The notes below the pieces were generated by a model. It did no database searches and was not told where the DNA came from. It worked only from the letters and a program-made list of their open reading frames with translations. Shown here in pieces: positions 12,097-23,970 of a stretch of 64,000 nucleotides of DNA (its first letter is position 1; every line of letters starts with the position of its first letter). The stretch spans positions 19,189,187 to 19,253,186 of the forward strand of contig NC_051444.1 of the NCBI RefSeq assembly GCF_001649575.2. Direction: 5' to 3'. Source of the DNA: Kryptolebias marmoratus. Taxonomy: Eukaryota; Chordata; Actinopteri; Cyprinodontiformes; Rivulidae. Both the position numbers and the translations under genes were made by a program.

Positions 12097-15000
12097 TTTT
12101 TTTTCTCTCCATTCACACAGCCAGCCCAGAGACATTCAGCTTCTGTGATCTCTTGGGGTTTGTTGGTGATGGATACATTTTTTTAAAGGGGATGTCTGAG
12201 TGACCCCTTATAATTCCATTGGCCACCAGGGTCAAATGCCATCTTGTTTTTGACACGGCAACTGGATTGTTTGTTTATTTTATATTTTTTTATTGGCAAA
12301 TAAACAATTTCAAACTGTACTTGCTCTGACATGGCACAGTGTATATTTGGGCCACATTCCTGCCTGTAAAACTAAACAATTAGAAACATGACACTTGAGG
12401 TTTTTCAATCCTAGTTTTATTATTATTATGCTTATTTATGTAAGGCATTTATAGTCTAATGCATCATGGATTTTAACCACATTCTGTCACTTCCACTCAA
12501 TGTTTTACTGACCTCTGGTGCAAACTGGAAATTAAGTTTGACATGAACATGAATGAGAATAATAACACAAGTTAATGATTTGTCGAATGATGGTACTGTA
12601 ATAGGAAGTCTGAATTGTAATATATATTCATTCAGAGCAGTATTGGATGTAACTTTGGGTGTTGTCATCTGAAAACCTTCTTTACTGGTTTTCTCTTTGA
12701 GGCTCATCGTCATGTTGAGACTTTTTTCTTTAAGGCGGTGAAGATAGTGGCCATCACTTTAATCCCAACAATATATCTCTGAAACATTTCATAGAAAGGG
12801 GTTCATGTGGGTTCATACTTACAGGGCTGAAGCTCAGTAACAATGTCAATTTTCAGTATTTGCTCTGTCTGTAATGGATGACTGGGTGGCAAGGTACAGC
12901 AGGGATGAATGTATTCTTGCACTTAGTCAGGGACAGCATTTGGACCCCTGTTTGAGTCCAGTCAGTGTTCTTGAGCTAGGACAGAAATCTCAATGTAGCA
13001 TTGTCTTTGTCTTTTACTTGCTTAAAGACAGGGGTTGAGTGCACACAGTTCTGAGGGTATGTGTGCCTATCTGGTGAAATTTGGGTCTTCTATGGTAAGA
13101 TTTGGACAGAGGCCAATTATAGTGCACGAGTTGCCAATTTCCGCATCAGCTTCTTATAAACAAAATGATTGCATTCAATTTGTTAATCCTTTGACTGATT
13201 GCTGTCAAACATCAAACTGTTACAAATCATATCCAAATTAAATTTGCCTAAGAGACAATGCTGTACCAGCCTAAGTACCAAAACAAAAGAAAGTCTTCTG
13301 TGGAAAAAAATGGATAGTAATTGCCCGCAGTCTACAAATGTTTGTCAGTAACATGACATAAGTAGAAGAACCCATAGGCTGTCTGCCTGGTCTGGCTGAT
13401 ATAATCATATTCAAAAGCTTTGTCTTTATCTTGTATAAAATGTATTCTAATAATCCTCCCCTCTGCACACTGTTTTTCAAAAGCTTACATTTCAGAGGTT
13501 TGAAAAGCATTTAGTCTTTATTACATCAACACATTTAGTTCTATTAATCAGAATCAAAGATCTGCTCCAAAATAATTATCTGAAAGAAAAAAACAAAAAG
13601 TGTATTCTTGCAGTTTAAGTTGCTTCACTGTTCTGTTGTGTATTTGCACAAACACTTTGCAAAAACTGTTCTCTGTTATGTGACAAATGAAACTTTAATT
13701 TAATCCACTCCTGAGATGAGCTGCAGATATAAAAGATTTCATCACATGGTTTTCTCATTACATCAGACAGAGGAATAATACATAACAAAAATGTGAACTG
13801 AGAAGTAAACATTGGAGGAGAAAAGAGTGAAAATGATAGAACAGATACCAAACCACTCTAGAGGTTCAGGGAGTGGGCAGTACAGGAAAAAAGACAAACA
13901 AAATGTGAAAAATAAATTCACACAAAGCCAGAGTGATTTTTTTTCCCACTGACTGGGCCAGTCAGAATTCTGATGATCATTAAGGGAAAACATGGCACAC
14001 AGTCTTTAAAACTCCACCCCCATTATTAGGAATCACACAGATTAGTAGTGACATTCTCAAAGATGAGAGGGGTAACAAAGGGAGTGAGCTATTAGCATGC
14101 TAATGCACATGAAAAATTATTCAGAGTGGGCTTTCATCCAGGCTTAAACCTTAAATTTCAGTGAAAAGCCCACAGATAACTCGTTTTTGACTTACCTGCA
14201 GACATGACTGTGTTCCAGTCTGATTGCTTAGGTGGTTTCACAGTACCTGTAAATTATTGGGGCTTCAGTTGAGCAACTTGGTACTGAGATATACTGTGGT
14301 ATAAAGATTAAAAAACAAACATGTTCAGCTGATCACCAGCAGCTAATTGCATGGTCATTAGGCAGACACATCTTCCATGGTTTCCCTGCTTCTGATACTT
14401 TCTTGTCTGCCTTTCTTTCACTCACAAGGTGGCAGTCTGTTGCTTTGGTTTCTTGGATCCAGACAGAAGAGGAAAAAAGGCTCCTGGACACCACCAATAA
14501 CCTTTGATTGGACTTTAAAGTGAGAGAGGTATCAGTTAAAGCATACAAAATCCGATAGTAGCATCTTTCAATTCAAATAATGTGTTGCAAAGAGTTCTGT
14601 ATGGTCTTATTGATCAGACAGCACGGGCTGAATGAGAGACAATAGATTTGTTTTGTTTTTTTGAAGTCAGTGTCTGTACTGGAAGAGTGTCTCATTGAGT
14701 GCATTCCTTTGTGAGTGCATGCACAAACAAGGACACAGCATTCATACAAGTGCACATGTGCTTCAATTGTGTTTTGTGAGATACGCAAGCATTATTGTCT
14801 TGTGTTACTTTGCATTGATAATTTCAGCTTCACCCTTTGTTCATGCAGCTGCATCGCTTGTTGAAAATGAGGACAACATGGCTTAAATCCCCCTCTATAG
14901 TCACATGGCTGTAGAAAAAAAAATATTCAAAAGAGGCACATTTAAAAAACAAACAAAGGCTTCAATATGTGAATCTTTAATTGTGGCTCCAATCCTTGGC

Positions 15001-15309
15001 CTATTTTTCATTTTTAAGAATAAGTGGGCATTGAAAGGATTTAGTGAATTAAACATATTATTTAGAATTTTTAATGAAAATCCCGGTCTTTACAAATGTC
15101 TTCAGAGGCTCTTTAGTAAGAGTACCAGATTTATACTGTTGGAGAGAGACAATGGTAGATGATGGCTCTGATCTGGTCTTAATCAGGTTCTAAACTTATT
15201 CAAATCTGAGCTGAAGTGTACAACAACACAAAACAAAATGGAAAACTTGTCTATGTGATGATGTTACACACACTAACTTCTGAACTGTCTAAACTTTCCA
15301 AAAAACTTT
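12097..15309. other. intergenic, no gene seen
   Basis: AT-rich non-coding DNA. All open frames are short and share no family resemblance. No microsatellite longer than about 20 bp was noticed. Confidence 0.55.
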
Positions 15310-15415
15310 TCAACCTCTTTGCGACCTCTGCAGGGTGAACCCCACCTTTAAACTTATGATCACTGTAGATAGGCACCAGCCCTGTATAAAGTAAATAGTT
15401 GGTTGACTGGTTGGT
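15310..15415 (+). mobile_element. LINE/SINE 3' tail leading into TGGA array
   Basis: The segments gcgacctctgcagggtgaac and gtagataggcaccagccctg match the well-known teleost tail gcgacctgtccagggtg...ggataggc.ccagc. The tail runs straight into a TGGA array (15416-15510). This placement shows the microsatellite grew from the natural TGGA tail of the retroposon. The family is the same as at 10945 and 57640. Confidence 0.65.
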
Positions 15416-15510
15416 TGGATGGATGGATGGATGGATGGATGGATGGATGGATGGATGGATGGATGGATGGATGGATGGATGGATGGATGGATGGATGGAT
15501 GGATGGATGG
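15416..15510 (+). repeat. (TGGA)n microsatellite, about 24 units
   Basis: An uninterrupted array of TGGA, 95 bp long, followed by a short degenerate part (gagggtgggtggatgg) to about 15526. It produces artificial open frames on both strands (WMDG and IHPS repeats) that are not genes. Its length makes it likely to vary between individuals. Confidence 0.97.
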
Positions 15511-15799
15511 GAGGGTGGGTGGATGGACACCAGAATTTTCTGCCCTTCGCAGTAAGTGGGAATGGCAGAGAAGATTACCAATGAACGACAGGTGTGTTGT
15601 CAAAGACATAAGGTTTCACAATAGGCAGGTAACATTAAAACATAGATGATTAAGAATATATGATGCAGTGAAAACACTCTAGAAGCAATGAACAAACATA
15701 CTGACACATAAAGTAAAAACATACTCAAAAACAAGGCAAATAAACCACACAAACATAACACTGCACCCCCTTGCCCCCAACCCACCCCCTAAATCATGA

Positions 15800-16330
15800 G
15801 TGAAGGTTTATTTGTAAAGATTTTTTGTTTGTAAATCAGAGTTTACATTTGTAAATCAAGCCTTGTCATCTTTTGTGATTTCATCTGCCTGCAAATTCAA
15901 GTTTGTGCGTGCGTAGAAAAGATTTGCATTTGTAAAAAGAAAAGTGAAACTGCATGTGGAATGATAAGAATATTCAAGTCTTTTTGTGAACATGCCACTA
16001 CAGATACAAAGCTGAATGTAAAAGTTCACACATTTTACCCATTGACTGTATCTCTGAAATAAAAAAGCATAAATTCTGTCCCTGCCTTTATTCTTCACTC
16101 TAATCGAACAACAATTCAATCACAAATCCAACTGACCAATCAGGAGGCAGTTAGTTTAGTAGCCTTCAGACTTAGGTTCCACTGTCAACTTCGTTCTCGA
16201 GCTTCCTGCAGTATAAACCTATCAGAATTGAGCGTGAGTAGTGAGCTTTAGCTATGAAAGCGGAAAAGTAAAACCTTAAATTAATTTGCCTAAACTAACT
16301 TGCAATTTTGGTTGTTAAAGATATTTAGTG
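15800..16330 (+). mobile_element. probable DNA-transposon 5' region with TTTGTAAA repeats
   Basis: Between 15805 and 15945 the word tttgtaaa recurs in slightly varied contexts (tttatttgtaaag, gtttgtaaatcagag, catttgtaaatcaag, catttgtaaaaag), like subterminal repeats where transposase binds. It is followed by gaccaatcaggaggcagtt, ccttcagacttaggttcc and cttcgttctcgagc, which I recall as a common teleost transposon leader. After that comes a possible start codon near 16253 (atgaaagcggaaaag), with the frame ending almost at once. The superfamily (hAT, CACTA or other) cannot be fixed. No downstream transposase was found. Confidence 0.4.
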
Positions 16331-17597
16331 TAAATACCTGAAAGGTCTGACCCTAATAATTGGTGATAAAATGTGAATGTTCAGACAATAAGTACTCAAC
16401 CCCAATTTAAACAAAAGACCAGAAAAAAGAAACCCAGATGCACTATAGAAAGACAGTTGACTCCCATTAAAGAAAGCAAGCCCCGTTACAAAAAGGTGAA
16501 AGATAAGGGGGGTAAACTTGTAGTATAATAGAAAAAGAAGATAAACCAGAAACCAAGGCAGAAAGGGATTGTAATGTTTTTATCTTGTGATATGATATAT
16601 CTTTCACATATCTCCCTCCAGAGGGTAACACTCAGAACTCTTTATAAGACTACCTTAACATCTTCCTTTCTTTTTGTCTTTATGCCTTTTCAGTATCACT
16701 TGTCTTTTTCCATTTTGCCCTAGAGTCCCACCACCTAACTGTTTGTAAGCTGCCATCAATTTGAAACTCAAGTACAAAAGTATTGACTGTTCATTGTCAA
16801 CCACAGCAGCAGGATGCTGGCTTATTGTTTTGGACCAAATATCCAAATATCAAGACATGAAGTGCAGGGTTTGATCTCCATTAGTTAACAATTACATGGC
16901 TGGAAAGCCTTTGACTGTATGTTCTTGGCTGTGTAAATGGACAAAACGCACAGAGTGCTGGATGGTGAAAACAGTTTCCATCCCACATTCTCTGCCCACT
17001 TGACCTTTCAGCCGGACAGGGTTTAGCTCTCCATGTATTGAAGGAGCTCTTGAAGAGCTTTGTGGAAGCGCCATGAGTGTCCCCAGTATTTATACCGACT
17101 CTCTTTTCATCAGACTCAAGTGCCCGTAGTTATAAACCAATATAACAATGTAGCAACAGCCACCCAGTCAATACTGTACCCCTCTGTGAATTCTCATCCC
17201 TGTGGTCCTCCTACTGCACCAATCATGATGTGTTGCAGTTAACATGTAGACGTATTTCTTCACTCCTTTGTGTTTGAAAAAAAAAGTGACTTAGTTATAA
17301 TATAATCAACAAAAAAATCTGACTACTTTTGTATAAATCACACAGTGGCTCTTTATTAAATTGATTTATTTAAATTTGTTCTCACTATAGTGCACAAGAC
17401 AGCAACAGATATTGTCATTACAATACAAGATTTGCAACTTAAGGAGTTTTACCTTTTGAGAACAGATGTAAAATGTGACCAAATAAAAGTAAACATAACA
17501 AAGAGGTTTGTTGTTCAAAAGTCCATCTTAATAGATACTCAAAAGGCAATGATTTGGTACTTAATAGATTTTAGTAAACAATTTAGTGTAGATTTTC
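16331..17597. other. intergenic, no gene seen
   Basis: AT-rich sequence with no recognisable repeat or exon. It may include unrecognised body of the transposon-like block to the left. Confidence 0.5.
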
Positions 17598-17712
17598 ACT
17601 ACAGGTGGCAGTGGTTAGAGCTGTAGTCTCACAAACAGAAAAATGCAGTTTGCCTCCCGCCCGGAGAGTTTCTGTGCGGCCTTTGCATCTTCTCCCCATG
17701 GTTGTGGTCCCA
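17598..17712 (+). mobile_element. SINE-like head fragment (tRNA-like A-box region)
   Basis: ggtggcagtggttagagctg resembles the head of the common teleost element (ggtgcagtggttagcgctgt.gcctcac), which has a tRNA-like A box. It is followed by gtctcacaaacagaa and gagtttctgtgcggcctttg, corresponding to cctttctgtgcggagtttgcatgttctcccc. Only this head is present, and the LINE-like tail is missing. The reverse complement of the same head lies at 57900-57992. Confidence 0.6.
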
Positions 17713-17955
17713 TGTGAAGAAAGATTTCTTCAAACCACTTCTCAAAGAGTGGTGCAAGTTGAGAGTTGGAAAGGGTTAAGACACAACACTTTCAGTTCAC
17801 AATGAACACTGATGAGTGCCACATACAGATTTGTGCAGTGACTCAAGGATGTGTGTAAATTAGACACAGAATCATGTAGCCTGCCATATCAACAGCAAAA
17901 TATGGACATCACAAAAAATTACCTGAACACTGGTTTGGGTCTATTTGAATATATA

Positions 17956-17979
17956 TTATTTCAACATGGAGAGACTCAC
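17956..17979. repeat. 24-bp match to the 63.3-kb repeat
   Basis: This stretch is identical to 63301-63324 except at one base (tttcaacATGG here, tttcaacCTGG there), with ...agagactcac following in both. The surrounding bases differ. It suggests a small leftover of the same repeat family as the LTR-like block at 63.3 kb. Confidence 0.5.
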
Positions 17980-18470
17980 ACGGAGACATTAAAAATACAT
18001 TAAAGTATTGGTAAAAATGCTACCCATAAAAAATGTTACTTCATAGGCCAGTGATAAAAATCCTTTGCACTGTGATGCAAAATCAGAACCCTCATGTTGC
18101 AGAAATAATTACAAGTTTCTGAGAAAGGGTAAAAGTCTTTGAGTGATAGGCTTGAGAGAACAAAAAAACAAAAAAAAACCAAAAGGAAAGAAGTAGTCTA
18201 AATTCATACCCCTCATATTCATGCAACATCTTTCAAATAATACACCTAACAGGAGCTTCCAGTTTATTACAATGCAAGTTTTCTTGTTTGCCAAACACTT
18301 TGGACTTTCATTTATTCAGCTTCCAACAGAAAAAAAGTTGTACGAAAAACTAAAATCAAAACTAAATTGATAAAAAATATCAAATTGATTGCTTTGAGAT
18401 TAACTGGGGTTAGCTACACTCAATTGAAACTGTTAATGAGTTACCTGGGGAAAATATGTAGTTCTGCGTG

Positions 18471-18830
18471 ATTGATAAGCATCACCTCAGACCTCATCCA
18501 AGTTGTCATTTGCTGATCATTTTGCGCCTCACCTATGACTGCTCAGTATGAAGGGGTTTGGATTGGGGAATTACAGAAACCATCACACCCTATCTATTCC
18601 CTGCTAATTCCCTTTCAGCACATCTTCTGCCTGCAGCTTGGCAGACATGCAAATGATCCTGTCAATATCGCCCTCGCTCTGCACCCCCCCACAGCCCCAA
18701 AACCTGCAAATAAGTCGTGCCCATTTGCTGAAATGAGGGGCTGTGACCCTGGCTGGCTGTCACACCACATATTGCCTCTCCTCAGTCAGTGCAGAGACTG
18801 CAGTGACATCTCAACCAGGGGAAAGAAGAG
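18471..18830. other. candidate conserved non-coding element
   Basis: A block of higher complexity and balanced composition inside AT-rich DNA. It holds gattgataagcatcacc, an octamer ATGCAAAT at 18647-18654 next to gatcctgtcaatatc, and ggattggggaattacag. It lies inside an open frame of 136 codons (18535-18945), but that frame resembles no family and starts inside the block. A regulatory role is a guess from the sequence texture and needs alignment with other fish. Confidence 0.25.
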
Positions 18831-19032
18831 AAAAGAAGACAGTGAGGGGGTTAGAGATTTATATTTGGCTGTATCTATTCATTGCATAAATAGGAACCAC
18901 TTTGGCAACATTTGGAGAAAAACATTAAAAAACCCATGCCCATGAAAATATGCATAGGGGAAACAATGACATTCATATATCTATTCTAGTTTCAACTGAG
19001 CCTGGGTGAAAATTACAGCATATATTTTAACC

Positions 19033-19108
<76 letters not shown>
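19033..19108 (+). repeat. (AAT)n microsatellite, about 25 units
   Basis: 76 bp of uninterrupted AAT repeat. On the minus strand it gives an artificial poly-Ile frame. Likely length-polymorphic. Confidence 0.97.
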
Positions 19109-19109
<1 letters not shown>

Positions 19110-19189
19110 CATAATATTGTTCCTAATTGTTAATTTGAGTTTTGTTTTCTTTTGTCTGAAATGACAGAAAAATGCTTTAATGCTTTTCA

Positions 19190-19750
19190 AAAATGAAATC
19201 ATTAAAGCCTAAAGCTGATAATTTGTTAAGGCACTGTTGGCAGTGATTTCCAGATTGCATATCTCATGGGTATCCATATCTGCACATGAGAATTTGGGGA
19301 TTTTCTCCCATCTTAAAATGCAGATGTGCTCATGCTGGGCAGGGACCATCTGTTACAATCTGTCTTTAACATATTCAAGAGATTTTCGAAGGATTTAACT
19401 CTGAGTTCTGGTTGGATGATTCAAAGACTTTTCATATTTCCTGCTAGAGGCTATTCAAGTGTAGATTCTGTTGTATGATTAGACTTCCTGTATAGGGCTT
19501 TTTTCCCAAATCGTCATGGTTTTGGGCAGATTCTGGGATCTGATCTTCAGATGTATTAGTTTCCTATTTTTGTAACACCAGCTTGTGCCTTTGAATCTTC
19601 CATGGGAAACACTGAACCTTTTAATTGTAACATGCTGATCTGTGACTTTACAGTTCAAACCTTGGTCTTTTCTTAATCAAAGTTGCTGAGCTGGATCGGA
19701 AAATCCTTCTTCTATAATTAACTCAAGATGTTTGCTTGGAGTTGACATTA
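19190..19750 (-). pseudogene. Tc1-like transposase relic
   Basis: The plus-strand text follows, in order, the reverse complement of a salmonid-type Tc1 transposase gene: ctgttggcagtgattt, gaatttggggattttctccc, gcagggaccatctgttac, agattttcgaaggattt (the SPDLNP block seen in reverse), gattcaaagacttttc, and gattctgggatctgatcttc. The coding sense is therefore minus. Many substitutions and small gaps remove any open frame, so it is an old fossil. No terminal repeats are recognisable. Confidence 0.55.
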
Positions 19751-21253
19751 TTGGATGACCCAACCATCTGTTAGAACAACTGTTAGAACCACAATTAAAT
19801 CTTGGAATAATAGGAGGAGTTGGTAAACTGTCTTGGCATTGTATTGTACTAGATGTGAGTATGTTGACATGCTAACATTTAGCTAAATTGGTTACATTTC
19901 TACGTTTCAAACACTTTAAAGCAGTTTTTATGAATTCCTGTTGTGCTTATGTTAAACACGAAAAGAAACATGCTCAACTAATGGAAGGGGAAGGAAGCAA
20001 GTAAGTATACTTTTTTAAATGGATATTTGTTTTTCTTCATTTTTTTACATTGTTTTCTAAACAACCCTTTCTTACAAAAATGCTGAAATGGACCATGAAG
20101 GGAGTGTCCCCATCAGCAATGTATCAAAATACAGAGAACAACATTCTTCACTAGGCTGAAGGTTTTATGAAAACAATTGTAGCTTGCTGTTTTTATTATT
20201 TCCTTTCTTTGATATTATTTACTGTTTCCTTCTAGTTATAGCCCATTTCAGCTCACAATCAAAATTTAATGGTAATCAGGATGAATAAGACATGCAGAAA
20301 AAGGTAAAAATAGATCCACTGTTGTTTTGTTTTTTAGGGCACAAGGTGGACAAGATGATGGTGACATTGTGGAAACAAAGTATTTCAGTCTTACACAGAA
20401 TGTTTCTGTAAGACAAGTAGTTTGTTTAAAATCAACCCAGAAGTGGCAAGAAACCTGTGGTAGAGATGGATGTCAATGAATCTCATTTTGTTGTTTGACC
20501 AGCCTGCAGAGTAAAGAAGAAGGGAACAAGAGCTCACCAAGACAGATGGAAAATCTTCAGGTAAAAACCACACAACAAAGGTTTACTGTTTGATTAAGAT
20601 AAAAATGTATTTGTTTTTGTTTTTAACTTTGCTAAATATATTTAGAAATATTTATTTATTTATTATATTTGTAAAAAAGTCACACTTCCAAAAACAACTC
20701 GGTGAAAGACAGTGAAAGATTAACCAGTTTAGGATTCAGGTTTCTCCAAAGCTAAGTAACAGTCTATAAATTCTACACAAGGTAAAGACATGAATATACA
20801 ATGTTACAAAGTGAAAATGACAGAAATATATATATATATATATAAGGTACTAGACAGGTAACAGAATGATTGCGTAATGGTTCTTTACTTACCTTGATTA
20901 CAGTTTCATACATGTTTACTGCAACATTTAAAAAAAGAGAGAAAAAAAGCCATAAGCCATTGTGTTCTACTTTCTTTAAAACAGACAGTAACCCTACCAA
21001 AAACAACAAAACAAAATGAAACAAAAAAAAATTTAAAAACTATTTTTTTTACATTTATAATGGTTAGCAATGTAAGTCAAAACAAAATGTTGGATAAACT
21101 ACAAAGCTGAATGTCTCTTTTGTTAAGAGAAGAGTACAAAAAAAGTATTTCAATAATTGACCCACCCAACACACACACACACACACACACACAAGGTAAA
21201 CACTTATACCTACCTTGTCTGCTAATTGAGTCCTAGTTCGACATGGGTGGCAC
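19751..21253. other. intergenic, no gene seen
   Basis: AT-rich sequence with a TA run at 20828-20843 and a CA run at 21170-21193. An acceptor-like ttgttttgttttttag ends at 20337 and a donor-like cttcag/gtaaaa sits at 20560, but the 223 bp between them has stops in all plus frames. Confidence 0.5.
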
Positions 21254-21660
21254 TTAATAAACACCTGTTGGTGTATTTACCAGTGGACATATTAAAGCAT
21301 ACAAAATATAACTCTTTTGGCTTTCTATAAATCTACTGCTGCTACTCTTGCACTTTCCACTGCTATTGTAGATAATTGGGAATTGTAATATTTTCCTCTG
21401 TGCTGGTTTAAAATAAGCTGGCAAGTCGTTAGGCTCCTCATCTGAACCAGCCATTCTTGCTGAGCTTTGGTGTAGAATTTAGATAGTATATTCCTCTGCT
21501 CCTTTTCTGTTGTGGCAGTAGACAAAACAAAACACATCTTCTAAATGAGAGTTGTGACTAATACTTGTTCGTCTGATTGTCTGTATCGGACCTGACGTCT
21601 ATACAGTAAAGGTACAAATATGTACCATTACACCCCGACAAGTTATACATTTAACTGAAA
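21254..21660 (-). other. unidentified minus-strand frames beside a GGTACA/TGTACC hairpin
   Basis: Two overlapping minus-strand frames, 21325-21537 (70 codons; contains KFYTKAQQEWLVQMRSL) and 21254-21454 (66 codons; begins MAGSDEEPNDLPAYFKPAQR), have a protein-like look, and the second start has a fair context (aagaatggc). Just beyond them, at 21611-21626, is ggtacaaatatgtacc, with perfect 6-bp arms, in sequence that faintly recalls terminal parts of teleost hAT elements. I do not recognise the protein. It may be a piece of a decayed transposon or chance. Confidence 0.2.
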
Positions 21661-21870
21661 TAAAGGTCCAGAAAAATACCAGCAATAAAATCATTTGTGT
21701 TAAATAATTTATCTAACATTTGTGACAATATGTGATGGAACTGCAACTTGCCAATTGACTGAACAGTAAGTCTGCTAGCTGCAGACTTCCTACTGTAGGT
21801 TTCAGGCTGTGGTGTTGTCTACAGGGCACCTTGTAGAGTGTCAACATGTGCAGCAGAGTGAGATTGTGTA

Positions 21871-21897
21871 GTGTGTGTGTGTGTGTGTGTGTGTGTG
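21871..21897 (+). repeat. (GT)n microsatellite
   Basis: 27 bp of pure GT repeat. It makes the artificial CVCVCV frame seen on the plus strand. Confidence 0.95.
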
Positions 21898-23916
21898 CTC
21901 CTGTGTTTGCCGGGCACTTTGCCTTCGTAAACAGCCCTTGTCTTCACCTCAGAACAACAGGAAACATGACAACCATACGGTCCCTCTGCAGCTGGCTAAT
22001 TGTGTGCAGCATGATTGTGGAGTGGAGACTCTCACCCTTCCTTCAAGCATGAACTGATGATAAAAGAGGGAGACATGGCCGTGTCAAGGATCAATTGTGT
22101 AGGAACAATAATAATTTCTGTGCTTTGATTTGAAAATGTCAACTTTTCTTTACTTTTTGAGTTTTAAATATCACTGTGATCGCTTTAAAAATGAGATGTT
22201 AGTATCCACGGCAGGTGTAAACTAATTTTTGGTTGTTAGTGTTACTGAAATGATATGACTACAGCAGAAAATGTTGATCAGCCTAATTGGTTTCTATGGA
22301 GGGAACAAGGTATTGAGAGAGTTGAGCTGTTTGTCAGGTCAAACCATTTATTCCCCCACCTCTCTCCTAATAGGTGTACTTTTAGAGGTGATCTTATTTT
22401 TTCTTCTCATTTTTAGGCTTTTATGGTGCTGGAGATGCTAACTTGTAATATCTGACCTGAATAAATGGATAAAAAGACAATTGTGGGTTTCTAGCCTTGC
22501 ACAGCTGCTTACATCCCCCAAAAAGCTTTGAAAGTAACTGTTATGTTCATGGGCAAATTCTCTGTTGCATCTTCAGCCTGGTTTTATCACCTGACTACAG
22601 AAGCTGAAAGGTATGGTAATAGCAGTGGCATGAATTTTTCTTCTAATGAAATATTTTTTTTATGTATTTTTACTCCTATCATACTTTGAGATATGTATTT
22701 CCTTGGATTTCCCAGTTTTTTTTTTTTGTTTTTTTTTTAGCTCCAACTAGATCTTATTACCCACCTTGGATGTTTAATTTTTGATTGCAGGTTTTGCCAT
22801 CAAAAATCAAGTATGGTGTAAATAAAAAACAAAAATCTTGCAAAAATACATTTTATCATGGTTTGCGAGATATACAGATTTAAAACTACATTTTGTTTTA
22901 GAACAAAACATCTAAATAAACAAAACCATGACTGCGATATAAGGCAGCAAGACCAGCAAGAAGCGAAGCAATAGAAAACAGATGATTTGCAAAACTCAAT
23001 GTAGAAAAGAAAAACTAAAGTTACATCTAGGAAGAAATAATTAAACTGTGTGTTGATATGTAATCTTCTTAATTAACTGCATTAATGCATATAAAAACGG
23101 GATGGATAAAATATTTTACTTAGCAAAATAGGATGAAGAAATAAACAGGAAGAAAGGAAATGTCACAGCAGCTGAGGATGCTGAGAATACCCCAGCCTCA
23201 GATTTTACCTTCATACCAGCAATACAATAGGCTGATCAAAGCCAATGACCTACTTTCTCTTGCCTAATTCAATCTCACCCAAATTTACCTCCAGGGAAAG
23301 AAAAGGGAGTCCCGGAAACAGCAGGAATCCCCTGAAGAGAAAGCACAATGTTGAATGCTAAAAGAACCAATGCAAAGTTAAAAAAAGGGGAAAAAAATGC
23401 CAGAGACAAAGGTAGTCACCCCCCACAAGTCAATGGCTGCGTTCATCAAACATTAACAGTGAAGATGAACTCCACAGAGGAAAATATTGTGCTTGAAGAA
23501 CAGAGATGATGAAAAGCCCCCAAATGGGTCTGACAAGGAGTAAATATTGGATTGAAAGATAAACAAGGTGAAAGCCTTTCATTTTTCATGCTACTGGGGG
23601 AGACAAAGAGACCTGATAGTGTTGAAAACAACATGCTTTATCTGTCTGGTCTTCTAAAGCTCTGTCTCAGACATACAGGAGACAGGGTCGAGGTAAACTC
23701 ACACACAGGTTGTGTTTTTACACCTCTTGATTTTTTCCAGCAGAAAGTATTTCTGTTTCAACATAATCGGACTTCAGAAAGAAACAGTTTTCATGACTGA
23801 CCCATGGAACACATCCCAGTTTGGTTAATGCGGAGCAGAAATATATTGCGAGTGGATACATCATCCTCACAGACTCCTGGTTAGATTTCCTGACCGGTCT
23901 ACCCATTTCTGTACTC

Positions 23917-23970
23917 TTTTTTTTTTTTTTTTTCAGCTCTNTTTTTTTTTTTTTTTTTTTCTTCAGCTCC
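23917..23970 (+). repeat. duplicated poly-T tract containing an N
   Basis: A run of 17 T is followed by cagctct, then N at 23941, 19 more T and cttcagctcc. The near-copy of T-run plus cagctc on both sides of the N suggests polymerase slippage or a wrong join in assembly more than biology. Confidence 0.7.

Noticed and set aside
15310..15649. WMDG/IHPS repeat proteins on both strands
   Set aside because: Direct translation of the TGGA microsatellite.
17598..17712. tRNA gene
   Set aside because: It has an A-box-like head, but no cloverleaf or proper B box. It is a SINE-like fragment.
18535..18945. 136-codon plus-strand open frame
   Set aside because: No family resemblance or splice context. 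It overlaps an enhancer-like block, and a frame of this size can occur by chance.
18981..19202. Poly-isoleucine frame
   Set aside because: Translation of the AAT microsatellite.
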